Origin: an uncultured Ruminococcus sp. | GTDB lineage: Bacteria > Bacillota > Clostridia > Oscillospirales > Ruminococcaceae | Reading direction: 5' to 3' | DNA length: 40,941 bases | NCBI GenBank assembly: GCA_900541495.1 | Contig: UQKC01000016.1 | Coordinates: 1-40,941, forward strand | In this document: positions 32,028 through 40,303 of the stretch, in pieces | Layout: each line of letters starts with the position of its first letter | Numbering within the stretch: the stretch's first letter is position 1 | Notes under the pieces: generated by a model | The model's database searches: none | Told to the model about the DNA's origin: nothing | What the model saw: only the letters and a program-made list of their open reading frames with translations | Program-made: the position numbers and the translations under genes

Positions 32028-32960
32028 ATGTCATTTGACAGACTTATTGCAAAGATCATCGAAACGGGCAACCCTACCGTTGTAGGACTTGACCCTAAGC
32101 TTGATTATGTTCCCGAATTCATCAAGAAAAAGGCTTTCGAGGAAAAGGGCGCTGACCTTAAAGGCGCGGCAAAGGCTATCCTTGAATTCAACAAGGCTAT
32201 CATTGATGAAATTTATGACATCGTTCCTGCAATAAAGCCGCAGGCAGCTTACTACGAAATGTACGGCTGGCAGGGCGTTAAAACGCTTTACAAAACAATT
32301 GAATACGCACAGAGCAAAGGTATGTTTGTCATGGTTGACGGCAAGAGAAACGATATCGGCGCAACAATGGAAGCTTACACGAACGCTTACCTCGGCAGCA
32401 CAGAAGTTGACGGAGTAAAGTTTGAGGGCTTCGGTGCTGATGCGCTCACGGTAAACGGTTATCTCGGAACGGACGGCATTGCGCCACTCACAAAGGTTTG
32501 CGCAGAGAATGACAAGGGTATCTTTGTTCTTGTCAAGACCTCCAACAAGTCCTCGGGCGAGCTTCAGGACAGAATTCTTGACGACGGCAAGACCATTTAC
32601 AACACAATGGGCGAAATGTGTGAAGAATGGGGCAAGGACACTATCGGCAAGTATGGTTACTCCGCTGTCGGCGCAGTTGTCGGCGCAACATATCCCGAAC
32701 AGCTCGCAGAAATGAGAGCAAAGCTCCCACACACATTCTTCCTCGTTCCAGGCTACGGCGCTCAGGGCGGCGGTGCAGAGGGCGTTGCAAAGGCTTTCGA
32801 TGAAAAGGGTCTTGGTGCTATCGTAAACTCTTCAAGAGCTGTTATGACTGCTTACAAGAAGGAAGGCTGCGATGAAAAGGACTTTGCAAAGGCAGCAAGA
32901 AGAGAATGTATCCGTATGAGAGAGGACATCACCTCGTTCGTTACTGCGCTTAAAAAATAA
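32028..32960 (+). CDS. pyrF: Orotidine 5'-phosphate decarboxylase, long type
   Basis: A 310-aa enzyme making UMP from OMP. PTVVGLDPKLDYVP, NKAIIDEIYDIVPAIKPQ and the catalytic FVMVDGKRNDIG identify the long (type 2) PyrF. The start at 32028 has AAGGAG upstream; GTG 32019 lies inside that site. It ends the pyrR-pyrC-pyrF unit. No ordinary terminator follows; the family A element starts 20 bp after the stop. Confidence 0.94.
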   Translation: MSFDRLIAKIIETGNPTVVGLDPKLDYVPEFIKKKAFEEKGADLKGAAKAILEFNKAIIDEIYDIVPAIKPQAAYYEMYGWQGVKTLYKTIEYAQSKGMFVMVDGKRNDIGATMEAYTNAYLGSTEVDGVKFEGFGADALTVNGYLGTDGIAPLTKVCAENDKGIFVLVKTSNKSSGELQDRILDDGKTIYNTMGEMCEEWGKDTIGKYGYSAVGAVVGATYPEQLAEMRAKLPHTFFLVPGYGAQGGGAEGVAKAFDEKGLGAIVNSSRAVMTAYKKEGCDEKDFAKAARRECIRMREDITSFVTALKK

Positions 32961-32980
32961 AATAAGGTACTACTGACTTT

Positions 32981-33145
32981 AGGGAACCTCTAAAAACCTC
33001 CCTCACGGCAAATTTTCTACGACTTTGCGCATCTTCTGCGTTAGCGAAACTTGAAATACATCAAGTATTCACTGCGTTTCGCTGCCTTGAAGCTGCGCAA
33101 AGTCCCAACGAAAATTTGCTCATGTTCCGGTTTTTAGAGAACCCC
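32981..33145. repeat. Family A palindromic element, complete copy (165 bp)
   Basis: Ends are AGGGAACCTCTAAAAACC and GGTTTTTAGAGAACCCC. Nested complementary arms follow inward: GCAAATTTTC/GAAAATTTGC, GACTTTGCGCA (33021-33031)/TGCGCAAAGTC (33094-33104), GCGAAAC/GTTTCGC and ACTTGA/TCAAGT, so the whole element can form one long hairpin. A second copy begins at 40887. There is no ORF. It lies 20 bp after pyrF. Confidence 0.85.
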
Positions 33146-33218
33146 AATAAAAATTACTTAGTCCTAACTGACTTTTTATAAAACCTTAAACCAAAAAATC
33201 ACGCAAAATAGCCGATTT

Positions 33219-33283
33219 TTCGGCATATTTCCAATACCCCAAAGTTAGGTATGTATTTGTTCACCATTGATAAATATGCCGAA
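33219..33283. repeat. 12-bp inverted repeat upstream of eno
   Basis: TTCGGCATATTT (33219-33230) and AAATATGCCGAA (33272-33283) are perfectly complementary and 41 bp apart, upstream of the eno promoter. The arms are AT-rich and the function is unknown. The remainder of 33146-33305 shows nothing I can assign. Confidence 0.4.
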
Positions 33284-33305
33284 TGATTATCGTGTGTTCT
33301 GTCAC

Positions 33306-33360
33306 TTGCAATTTTATATGAGGTATGCTATAATAAATCTCAGTTAGCAGACGCTAACTG
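33306..33360 (+). promoter_or_regulatory. eno promoter with hairpin at the RNA 5' end
   Basis: TTGCAA (33306-33311), 17-bp spacer, TATAAT (33329-33334). The predicted start point (33341) is the first base of the perfect hairpin CAGTTAGC-AGAC-GCTAACTG (33341-33360). A second stem TCAGCCG/CGGCTGA (33382-33410) follows in the 150-nt leader. Confidence 0.72.
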
Positions 33361-33490
33361 ATTAAATGAACTGTTATCCGCTCAGCCGATTCGATGCGCA
33401 CGGCGGCTGAACGTGAATACAGACCCCCAAAAACGGAATAATAATGTAAAATACTCCGCAATCGCGGTGAATCAAAGAGAGGTATTTATT

Positions 33491-34786
33491 ATGAATTATC
33501 TTGAGATCGAAAATGTCATCGGACGTGAGATCATTGACTCCAGAGGAAATCCTACCGTTGAGGCTGAGGTTTGGCTCGCTGACGGAACTGTTGCAAGAGG
33601 AGCTGCACCGAGCGGCGCTTCTACAGGTGAATTTGAAGCACTCGAACTCCGTGACGGCGACAAGTCACGCTTCGGCGGCAAGGGCGTTTCAAAGGCTGTA
33701 AACAACGTAAATACGATAATCCGCGATGCTGTTATCGGCATCGACGCTTCCGATATCTATGCTGTAGACAAGGCTATGATCGAAGCAGATGGCACAAAGG
33801 ATAAGAGCAAGCTCGGCGCAAACGCTATCCTTGCTGTTTCCATTGCCTGCGCAAGAGCAGCTGCAGCATCACTCGATATTCCGCTCTACAGATTCCTCGG
33901 CGGCGTGAATGCAAACCGTCTTCCTGTTCCTATGATGAACATTCTCAACGGCGGCGCACACGCAGCAAACACAGTCGATGTTCAGGAATTTATGATCATG
34001 CCTGTCGGCGCAAAGAGCTTCACAGAGGGTCTTCGCCAGTGTACAGAAGTTTTCCACGCTCTCGCAGCGCTTTTGAAGAGCAAGGGACTTGCAACATCTG
34101 TCGGCGATGAGGGTGGCTTCGCTCCTGACCTCGCAAGCGATGAGGAAGCTATCCAGTATATCCTCAGCGCAGTTGAAAAAGCAGGCTATAAGCCCGGTGA
34201 GGACTTCGTTCTCGCAATGGACGCAGCTTCCTCCGAGTGGAAGAGCGGCGAAAAGGGCAAGTATCATCTCCCGAAGTCGGGCAAGGATTTCACATCTGCC
34301 GAGCTTGTTGCTCATTGGGCACAGCTTTGTGAAAAGTACCCTATCTACTCCATCGAGGACGGTCTTGACGAAGAAGACTGGGAAGGCTGGCAGATCATGA
34401 CCAAGGAGCTTGGCGGAAAAGTTCAGCTCGTAGGTGACGACCTCTTCGTAACAAATACAGAACGTCTTGCAAAGGGTATCTCCCTGGGCTGCGGAAACTC
34501 TATCCTCATCAAGCTCAACCAGATCGGTTCTGTTTCCGAAACACTCGAAGCAATCAAAATGGCACATAAAGCAGGCTATACAGCAATCGCTTCCCACCGT
34601 TCGGGCGAAACCGAAGATACAACTATCGCAGACCTCGCAGTAGCATTGAATACCTGCCAGATCAAGACGGGCGCACCGAGCAGAAGCGAACGTACAGCTA
34701 AGTATAATCAGCTTATCCGCATCGAAGAGCAGCTCGGCGCAAGCGCAGTTTACCCCGGAAAGAACGCATTCAGCTTTATGAAGTAA
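33491..34786 (+). CDS. eno: Enolase
   Basis: A 431-aa glycolytic enzyme (2-phosphoglycerate to phosphoenolpyruvate). It begins IENVIGREIIDSRGNPTVEAEV, has SGASTGEFEALELRDGD, the metal ligands in VLAMDAASSEW, SIEDGLDEEDW and LVGDDLFVTN, and the signature ILIKLNQIGSVSETLEA with SHRSGETED. The start at 33491 follows GAGG; upstream extension is leader. Codon use is of the highly expressed type, like pflB. It is single-gene with its own promoter. Confidence 0.97.
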   Translation: MNYLEIENVIGREIIDSRGNPTVEAEVWLADGTVARGAAPSGASTGEFEALELRDGDKSRFGGKGVSKAVNNVNTIIRDAVIGIDASDIYAVDKAMIEADGTKDKSKLGANAILAVSIACARAAAASLDIPLYRFLGGVNANRLPVPMMNILNGGAHAANTVDVQEFMIMPVGAKSFTEGLRQCTEVFHALAALLKSKGLATSVGDEGGFAPDLASDEEAIQYILSAVEKAGYKPGEDFVLAMDAASSEWKSGEKGKYHLPKSGKDFTSAELVAHWAQLCEKYPIYSIEDGLDEEDWEGWQIMTKELGGKVQLVGDDLFVTNTERLAKGISLGCGNSILIKLNQIGSVSETLEAIKMAHKAGYTAIASHRSGETEDTTIADLAVALNTCQIKTGAPSRSERTAKYNQLIRIEEQLGASAVYPGKNAFSFMK

Positions 34787-34870
34787 AAAAACATTTCTGC
34801 TGTTTTTCAAAACGCTGAACGGCTATATGTTATGATGTGAAAGAACAAATCTCTATATCCTTTACAATGT

Positions 34871-34891
34871 AGGGACGGGTCGCCCGTCCCT
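34871..34891. repeat. Palindrome AGGGACGGG-TCG-CCCGTCCCT
   Basis: A perfect 9-bp palindrome downstream of eno. A related piece, GGGCGGAT/ATCCGCCC, lies near 35115-35136. Both resemble intergenic repeats common in Ruminococcaceae genomes (from memory, not checked). Confidence 0.5.
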
Positions 34892-34913
34892 CGCCGAAAG
34901 GCGGTTTCTGACG

Positions 34914-35185
34914 AATTAGGAATTCGGAATTATTTTGCTCCGTAATTTTACGGCGAAGCCGTATTTCCGTAGGGATATCGTATAAAAAACGCCCCCGATT
35001 TTATCTTTTTTCTGATAAAATCGGGGGCGTCGTTTATTATATAACGCTTTACGGTGTGGGGCAGGCAGTCGTCCCATACAGAAAAATTGTCCGGAATATG
35101 GGGTTCGCAACGGGCGGATATAGAATCCGCCCCTACGGTTTTCGTTACAAACAAACGGAGTATATATAATTCCGAATTCCTAATT
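34914..35185. mobile_element. 272-bp non-autonomous element with perfect 20-bp terminal inverted repeats
   Basis: Left end AATTAGGAATTCGGAATTAT (34914-34933) and right end 35166-35185 are exact reverse complements over 20 bp. The interior has no ORF but carries a strong terminator palindrome (34989-35030), a TACGGC/GCCGTA stem and the GGGCGGAT repeat. It fills most of the gap between the convergent eno and ppa genes. Confidence 0.65.
34989..35030. terminator. Strong terminator for ppa (and possibly eno)
   Basis: A perfect 17-bp stem, ACGCCCCCGATTTTATC (34989-35005) with its complement (35014-35030). On the minus strand it ends in GTTTTTTATA, a good terminator for the glmS-ppa unit; on the plus strand the T-run is poor. 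Confidence 0.8.
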
Positions 35186-35196
35186 CCGAATTTTAT

Positions 35197-35742
35197 TTAC
35201 TCGTGTTCTTTTCCTTTGCAGAAGCAGTCGATGTATCTGTCGATGCAGCGTTCGATTATCTGTACTGCGTCGTCCTTGCCCTTAACTTCATCTATGACGG
35301 TTTCTTTGCCCTCGAGGGACTTATAGACCGTGAAGAAGTGTGACATTTCATCGAAAACGTGCTTCGGAAGTTCGGAAACGTCCTTGTAGGAATTGTAGGT
35401 CGGGTCGTTGAACGGTATTGCGATTATCTTATCGTCGAGCGCGCCGTTGTCAAGCATCGAAATTACGCCGATAGGATAACATTTTACGAGTGCGAGCGGT
35501 TCGATAGACTCGGAGCAGAGTACGAGAACGTCGAGCGGGTCGCCGTCGTCGGCATAAGTACGGGGGATAAAGCCGTAGTTTGCGGGGTAGTGTGTCGAGG
35601 TATAGAGAACTCGGTCGAGCATCAGGAAGCCCGTTTTCTTATCGAGTTCGTACTTCATCTTGCTGCCCTTTTCGATCTCAATTACTGCGAAAAAGTCGCT
35701 CTTTGTGATTCTGTTCGGGGAAATATCATGCCAGATATTCAT
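35197..35742 (-). CDS. ppa: Inorganic pyrophosphatase, family I
   Basis: A 181-aa soluble enzyme splitting pyrophosphate and pulling biosynthetic reactions forward. Family I residues are EIEKGSKMKYELDKKTG, YGFIPRTYADDGDPLDVLVL (signature D-DGDPLD) and KIIAIPFNDP. Its ATG directly abuts the stop codon of the glycosyltransferase gene. It is the last gene of glmS-GT2-ppa, an unusual partner set. The terminator lies inside the 34914-35185 element. Confidence 0.93.
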   Translation of the reverse strand: MNIWHDISPNRITKSDFFAVIEIEKGSKMKYELDKKTGFLMLDRVLYTSTHYPANYGFIPRTYADDGDPLDVLVLCSESIEPLALVKCYPIGVISMLDNGALDDKIIAIPFNDPTYNSYKDVSELPKHVFDEMSHFFTVYKSLEGKETVIDEVKGKDDAVQIIERCIDRYIDCFCKGKEHE

Positions 35743-36702
35743 TTATTTATCATTCCTTTCGGTTTTTTCGGTTTCCTTTGCGATATAGATAGGACGTTTC
35801 TTTATCTCGGTGTAAAGCTTCTGCTCATAGAGTGCATTTATTCCGCCGCAGAAAAGCTGCAAGCCGCCGACAAACGTTACAAGGAACGTTATGAACGGTA
35901 TCTGCCAGGCGGCTGCTTTGCAGGCGGAAACTATCGTGATTATAAGCATCACCAGCGAAGCTATGAGGACTATTATCCCCATTAATACGGAAAAAGCGAG
36001 CGGTGCGGTCGAGAACGCCAATATGCCCTCGAGGGAATATTTGAAAAGCTTCCAGAAGTTCCAGGTGGTCGTTCCTGCGGCGCGTTCGGTGTTTTCAACG
36101 GGGATATACTTCGTATCGAAGCCGACCCATGAGAAAATTCCCTTTGAGAAGCGGTTGCGTTCGCTCATTGAGAGGATAGCGTTCACCATTTGTCTTGTCA
36201 TAAAGCGGAAATCCTGCGCGCCGTCAACTATCTGCGTCTGGGAGATGCTGTTTATGACTTTGTAAAAGCTGCGCGAGAAGAACGAGAGCAGCTTCGGCTC
36301 GCCCTTTCGGGAAATTCGTCTTGTTGCGGCGCAGTCGTATTCGCCCGAGGATACTATATTATACATTTCGGGGATAAGCTTCGGAGGGTGCTGGAGGTCA
36401 GCATCGAGTGTGACAACATAGTCGCCCTTGGAATTTTCCAGTCCTGCATAGAGCGCAGGCTCTTTTCCGAAGTTGCGCGAGAACGAAACATAGCGGACGC
36501 GCTCGTCTTTTTTTGCAAGGTTGCGGAGAATGGTGAGCGTTTTATCCTTTGAGCCGTCGTTGATAAAGAGAAACTCGAACGAAAGCTGTGGGTGAGCGTT
36601 CATCATTTCGCCGCTGACGCGAACTATCTCGTCATAAAACAGCGGAAGAACTTCCTCCTCATTATAGCAGGGGACAACTACCGAGATCAATTTTTTATCC
36701 AT
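35743..36702 (-). CDS. GT2 family glycosyltransferase (GtrB/DPM1-like)
   Basis: A 319-aa membrane enzyme. The N-terminal GT-A domain has VVVPCYNEEEVLP, LFINDGSKDKT, VSFSRNFGKEPALYAGLE, the DxD in VTLDADLQHPP and DFRFMTRQ; two membrane segments follow near 230-290 with a basic tail. This is the layout of polyprenyl-phosphate glycosyltransferases such as GtrB/YkcC, which load a sugar on undecaprenyl phosphate. Its place between glmS and ppa suggests supply of amino-sugar donors and removal of pyrophosphate, which is inference. Confidence 0.9.
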   Translation of the reverse strand: MDKKLISVVVPCYNEEEVLPLFYDEIVRVSGEMMNAHPQLSFEFLFINDGSKDKTLTILRNLAKKDERVRYVSFSRNFGKEPALYAGLENSKGDYVVTLDADLQHPPKLIPEMYNIVSSGEYDCAATRRISRKGEPKLLSFFSRSFYKVINSISQTQIVDGAQDFRFMTRQMVNAILSMSERNRFSKGIFSWVGFDTKYIPVENTERAAGTTTWNFWKLFKYSLEGILAFSTAPLAFSVLMGIIVLIASLVMLIITIVSACKAAAWQIPFITFLVTFVGGLQLFCGGINALYEQKLYTEIKKRPIYIAKETEKTERNDK

Positions 36703-36718
36703 CTTAATATTATTCCTT

Positions 36719-38572
36719 TTATTCGACCGTTACTGATTTTGCGAGGTTTTTCGGCTTATCTACGTTGTTTCCTCTCTGAACGGCTGTATAATAAGCAATG
36801 AGCTGGAGCGGAACTACCGTTATCATCGGCATAAGAATATCGCTTTCGGTAACGGGTATCTTCACGATATAGTCAACGCTTTCCTTTTCGGGATCCATAT
36901 CCTCGCGGCAGACCATAACGACCTTTGCGCCTCTTGTCTTGACTTCCTTGACGTTTGAAGCGGTCTTTTCAAAGAGGTCACGCTGTGTTGCAACGGCGAT
37001 AACGGGCATTCCGTCATCAATGAGCGATATCGTGCCGTGTTTAAGTTCACCTGCGGCGTAGGACTCGCTGTGGATATAGGAAATTTCTTTGAGCTTGAGC
37101 GAACCCTCCATACTCAAAGCATAGTCAAGACCTCTGCCGATATAAAGCAGGCTGTCTGCGTTCATAATTTTTGAAGCTACGAACTGGTAAGCTGACTTGT
37201 CGTCAATGCTCTGCTGAATTTTATCGGGTATCTGTTCAAGCTCGTGAGTGAGCGCACGGCATTTTTCTTCGCTTATGCCGCCGACAGCGTAGGCAATTCC
37301 GAAAGCGAGCAGGTACATAAACGCTATCTGAACGGCGTAAGCCTTTGTCGAGCAGACGGAAATTTCAGGACCTGCGTTGGTGTACATTACCATTTTAGCT
37401 TCTCTTGCGATAGTCGAGCCAACAACATTTACGAGCGCGAGCGTATCTGCGCCGAGCGAGTTGGAAAGCTTCAAAGCGGCGAGAGTATCTGCGGTTTCGC
37501 CCGACTGTGAGATTATTATAACGAGGTCTTTGTCGGTGACAAGCGGTTCGCGGTAGCGGAATTCCGAAGCAATATCAACGGTAACGGGAACTCTTGCGAG
37601 CTTTTCGATAACGTACTTTCCGACAATTCCTGCATGCATAGCCGAGCCGCAGCCGACGATGAAAATGTTCTTATAGCTGCGGATTTTTTCGTAGGAAAGA
37701 CCACATTCTTCCTCAAATCTCGGGAGTCCGTCAAAAATACGCGGCGAGATAGTATTTCTTACAGCGGAGGGCTGTTCGTGTATCTCTTTGAGCATAAAGT
37801 GCTCATAGCCGCCCTTTTCCGCGGATTCGATGTCCCAAGTTGCGGTCTGGAGTTCCTTTTCGATAGGATTTCTGTGAAGATCGAAGAATTTTATTGAATC
37901 TTCGGTAATTTCTACAATTTCGTTCGGGTCGAGCAGGTAGTAATCACGTGTACGCTGGAGAATAGCGGTTATATCCGAAGCGATGAAGTTTTCACCCTCG
38001 CCCTTGCCGACGATAAGGGGACATTCCTTTCTTGCGGCGTAGATTTTATTTTTATGCTCACGGAAAATAATGCCGAGCGCATAAGCACCTCTGATATCCG
38101 CAAGTGCCTTGGTGATAGCATCTATCGGGTCGCCCTCATAATAGTAGTCGAGGAGCTTTGCAACGGTTTCGGTGTCCGTTTCGCTCTCGAAGCCGTAGCC
38201 TTTGGAGATGAGGAAGGCTTTCAGCTCGCGGTAATTTTCGATGATGCCGTTATGAACAATGGAAACTCTGCCGTTTCCGATAGGGTGAGAGTTGATATCG
38301 GACGGTTCGCCGTGAGTTGCCCAACGGGTATGACCGATGCCGCACGTTCCGACGGGTTTTCCCTCGGCTTCAAGCTTTGCCATTAATCCCGTGCCTTTTC
38401 CCTCGCCCTCTTCGGGGCAAATTTTGCCCTTGGCTTTAACGGTCTTTATTCTGTCGCCCTCAAAAACGGCAATGCCTGCTGAATCGTAGCCTCTGTATTC
38501 AAGTCTGCGAAGCGCTTCGACAAGGATATCGGCACATTCTTCCTTTCCGACATATCCGACAATTCCACACAT
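36719..38572 (-). CDS. glmS: Glutamine-fructose-6-phosphate aminotransferase (isomerizing)
   Basis: A 617-aa enzyme making glucosamine-6-phosphate for peptidoglycan. Met-Cys2-Gly starts the glutaminase domain (MCGIVGYVGKEECADIL) with GHTRWATHGEPS and HNGIIENYRELK; two SIS domains follow (IFIVGCGSAMHAG, IISQSGETADTL, YIGRGLDYALSMEGSLKLKEIS seen as RGLDYALSMEGSLK); it ends in DKPKNLAKSVTVE. A GGAGG ribosome site is present. The family B and C repeats lie upstream. I could not find a glmS ribozyme in the 130-bp leader. Confidence 0.97.
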   Translation of the reverse strand: MCGIVGYVGKEECADILVEALRRLEYRGYDSAGIAVFEGDRIKTVKAKGKICPEEGEGKGTGLMAKLEAEGKPVGTCGIGHTRWATHGEPSDINSHPIGNGRVSIVHNGIIENYRELKAFLISKGYGFESETDTETVAKLLDYYYEGDPIDAITKALADIRGAYALGIIFREHKNKIYAARKECPLIVGKGEGENFIASDITAILQRTRDYYLLDPNEIVEITEDSIKFFDLHRNPIEKELQTATWDIESAEKGGYEHFMLKEIHEQPSAVRNTISPRIFDGLPRFEEECGLSYEKIRSYKNIFIVGCGSAMHAGIVGKYVIEKLARVPVTVDIASEFRYREPLVTDKDLVIIISQSGETADTLAALKLSNSLGADTLALVNVVGSTIAREAKMVMYTNAGPEISVCSTKAYAVQIAFMYLLAFGIAYAVGGISEEKCRALTHELEQIPDKIQQSIDDKSAYQFVASKIMNADSLLYIGRGLDYALSMEGSLKLKEISYIHSESYAAGELKHGTISLIDDGMPVIAVATQRDLFEKTASNVKEVKTRGAKVVMVCREDMDPEKESVDYIVKIPVTESDILMPMITVVPLQLIAYYTAVQRGNNVDKPKNLAKSVTVE

Positions 38573-38702
38573 TGGCAGCAGCCTCCTTTTTCAATATATT
38601 GAAGTTATGACCGTGCTATTTTATATACAAAATGTAATAATCTTGGCTGATGATACATTATGTAAATCATATTCTCTGAAAATCAGTGCTTTTTACACGG
38701 TA

Positions 38703-38834
38703 TTAGGAAAAAGCTGATTAAAGCGAAGCGTTCGTTTTGCCATTTTGAGAAATGTACGAGTTTACGCCTTTAATGTCAATTTGACATAAACATTTTGAAA
38801 AATGGAAAAAACTTATTAATCAGCGTTTCCTTAG
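38703..38834. repeat. Family B MITE-like element, copy 2 (132 bp)
   Basis: Same length and orientation as 28569-28700, differing at two positions near the right end. It lies upstream of glmS and six bases from the family C copy at 38841, so two unrelated elements sit side by side. Confidence 0.88.
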
Positions 38835-38840
38835 CTCTTT

Positions 38841-38974
38841 ATACTAAACATCATTTAAAATTCAGAAAAAATCAAGCCGACAATCTTGCAGCTGTTTAAA
38901 CAGCTTGATGTTGCAAACAGGTTTATATGTGATTTCAGCGCAGATTTTTCTTTTATTTTTTTGATGTTTAGTAT
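38841..38974. repeat. Family C inverted-repeat element, copy 2 (134 bp)
   Basis: Perfect 13-bp ends ATACTAAACATCA (38841-38853) and TGATGTTTAGTAT (38962-38974). The centre holds a GCTGTTTAAACAGC palindrome (about 38890-38903). It is longer and better preserved than the copy at 53-151. No ORF. Confidence 0.65.
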
Positions 38975-38984
38975 TAAATAGTTT

Positions 38985-39018
38985 ATTCCTGTGCAGATCA
39001 AAATATCCGCACAGGAAT
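38985..39018 (-). terminator. Possible terminator of rpiB-upp
   Basis: ATTCCTGTGC (38985-38994) and GCACAGGAAT (39009-39018) form a perfect 10-bp stem 29 bp after the upp stop. The following minus-strand sequence is AT-rich but lacks a clean T-run. Confidence 0.55.
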
Positions 39019-39046
39019 TTACAAATTGTATTATACTTAACGTAAA

Positions 39047-39676
39047 TTACTTTGTTCCGAAGATTCTGTCGCCTGCATCGCCAAGACCCGGAACGATATA
39101 CTTGTGTTCGTTGAGTCCGTCGTCAATGCTTCCGCAGTAAATTTCAACATCGGAGTGAGCCTTGTTTACAGCTTCGATTCCCTCAGGGCTTGCGATGATG
39201 CACATAAGCTTTATCTTTTTAACGCCTGCATTTTTGAGGATATCGATAGTTTTAACTGCTGTAACGCCTGTTGCGAGCATGATATCGGTGATGATAACTT
39301 CTCTCTCGGCAACGTCAACGGGGAGCTTGCAGTAATATTCAACTGCATTCTTTGTTTCGGGGTCACGGAAGATTCCGATGTGACCTACCTTTGCGGCAGG
39401 GAGAAGCTCAATGATACCGTCAGCCATTGCAAGACCTGCACGGAGTACGGGAACGAAAGCTATCTTTTTGCCCGAAATTACCTTTGACTTTGCAACGGCA
39501 ACCGGTGTCTGGATCTCAACAGTTTTAAGAGGAAGATCGCGTGTAGCTTCGTAGCACATGAGCATTGCTGTTTCGGAAGCAAGCTCTCTGAATTCCTTTG
39601 TGCCTGTGTTGATATCTCTCATCATTGTGATCTTGTGCTGAACGAGGGGGTGATCGATAAGTTTAACATTCTGCAT
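39047..39676 (-). CDS. upp: Uracil phosphoribosyltransferase
   Basis: A 209-aa salvage enzyme converting uracil and PRPP to UMP. Motifs are VKLIDHPLVQHKITMMRD, VPVLRAGLAMADG, HIGIFRDPETKNAVEYY, the PRPP loop VIITDIMLATGVTA and the uracil site YIVPGLGDAGDRIFGTK. It lies 22 bp after rpiB and is probably co-transcribed, linking ribose-phosphate supply with PRPP-dependent salvage. Confidence 0.97.
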   Translation of the reverse strand: MQNVKLIDHPLVQHKITMMRDINTGTKEFRELASETAMLMCYEATRDLPLKTVEIQTPVAVAKSKVISGKKIAFVPVLRAGLAMADGIIELLPAAKVGHIGIFRDPETKNAVEYYCKLPVDVAEREVIITDIMLATGVTAVKTIDILKNAGVKKIKLMCIIASPEGIEAVNKAHSDVEIYCGSIDDGLNEHKYIVPGLGDAGDRIFGTK

Positions 39677-39698
39677 TTATAAATACCTCCAAAAATAA

Positions 39699-40142
39699 TT
39701 ATTCTTCAATAAGGTCAACTCTGCGCTGGTGTCTGCCGCCCTCAAAATCGGTGGAGAGGAAAACATCTACCATTTCTTCCGCAACGCCCGCGCCCGTAAC
39801 GCGTCCGCCCATGCAAAGGACATTTGCATCATTGTGAAGACGGGTGTATTTTGCGGTGTAAGCGTCTGTACAGAGCGCTGCACGGATACCCTTTACCTTG
39901 TTTGCGGCGATAGAGATGCCTATGCCTGTTCCGCAGATAAGGATAGCCTGCTTTACAGTGCCGTCGGTGATCTTTGCACATACTTCACGGGCAACGAGCG
40001 GATAATCGCAGCTCGTTCCGTCCATACAGCCAAGCTCTATGTAAGTGACGCCGAGGTCGTCAAGGTGCTTTATGATCTCTTTTTTCAACGCATAGCCTGC
40101 GTGATCGCTTCCGATAGCGATCTTATCTTTTCTAATAACCAT
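39699..40142 (-). CDS. rpiB: Ribose-5-phosphate isomerase B
   Basis: A 147-aa enzyme of the RpiB/LacAB family interconverting ribose-5-phosphate and ribulose-5-phosphate. It begins KIAIGSDHAGYALKKEI and has the active-site Cys in ILICGTGIGISIAANK, then ALCTDAYTAKYTRLHNDANVLCMGGR (seen as TRLHNDANVLCMGGR). I chose the ATG at 40142; the longer frame to 40208 covers the promoter region. It is the first gene of rpiB-upp. Confidence 0.95.
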   Translation of the reverse strand: MVIRKDKIAIGSDHAGYALKKEIIKHLDDLGVTYIELGCMDGTSCDYPLVAREVCAKITDGTVKQAILICGTGIGISIAANKVKGIRAALCTDAYTAKYTRLHNDANVLCMGGRVTGAGVAEEMVDVFLSTDFEGGRHQRRVDLIEE

Positions 40143-40198
40143 AATGATAACTGCCGCCCGAAAAGAACGGCTCTCCCTTCGGAAAAATAGTTTATTAT

Positions 40199-40227
40199 AG
40201 TATATCACAATTCTTGGATTAAATCAA
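40199..40227 (-). promoter_or_regulatory. Promoter of rpiB-upp
   Basis: On the minus strand, TTGATT (40222-40227), 17-bp spacer, TATACT (40199-40204); the predicted start near 40192 leaves a leader of about 50 nt. Confidence 0.62.
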
Positions 40228-40303
40228 GTCTTTCCGAAAATATATTCAGCCTGCTTTATTTTGTGAACAATATGTTAAAATGAAAATTGTGCCATATTTT
40301 AGC

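Noticed and set aside
33869..34810. 313-aa open frame antisense to eno
   Set aside because: Same effect as at pflB: a mirror of codon bias in a highly expressed gene, with no independent support.
38573..38640. Sigma-A promoter for glmS
   Set aside because: TATAAA-like boxes exist near 38620-38630, but no -35 element fits at 16-18 bp.
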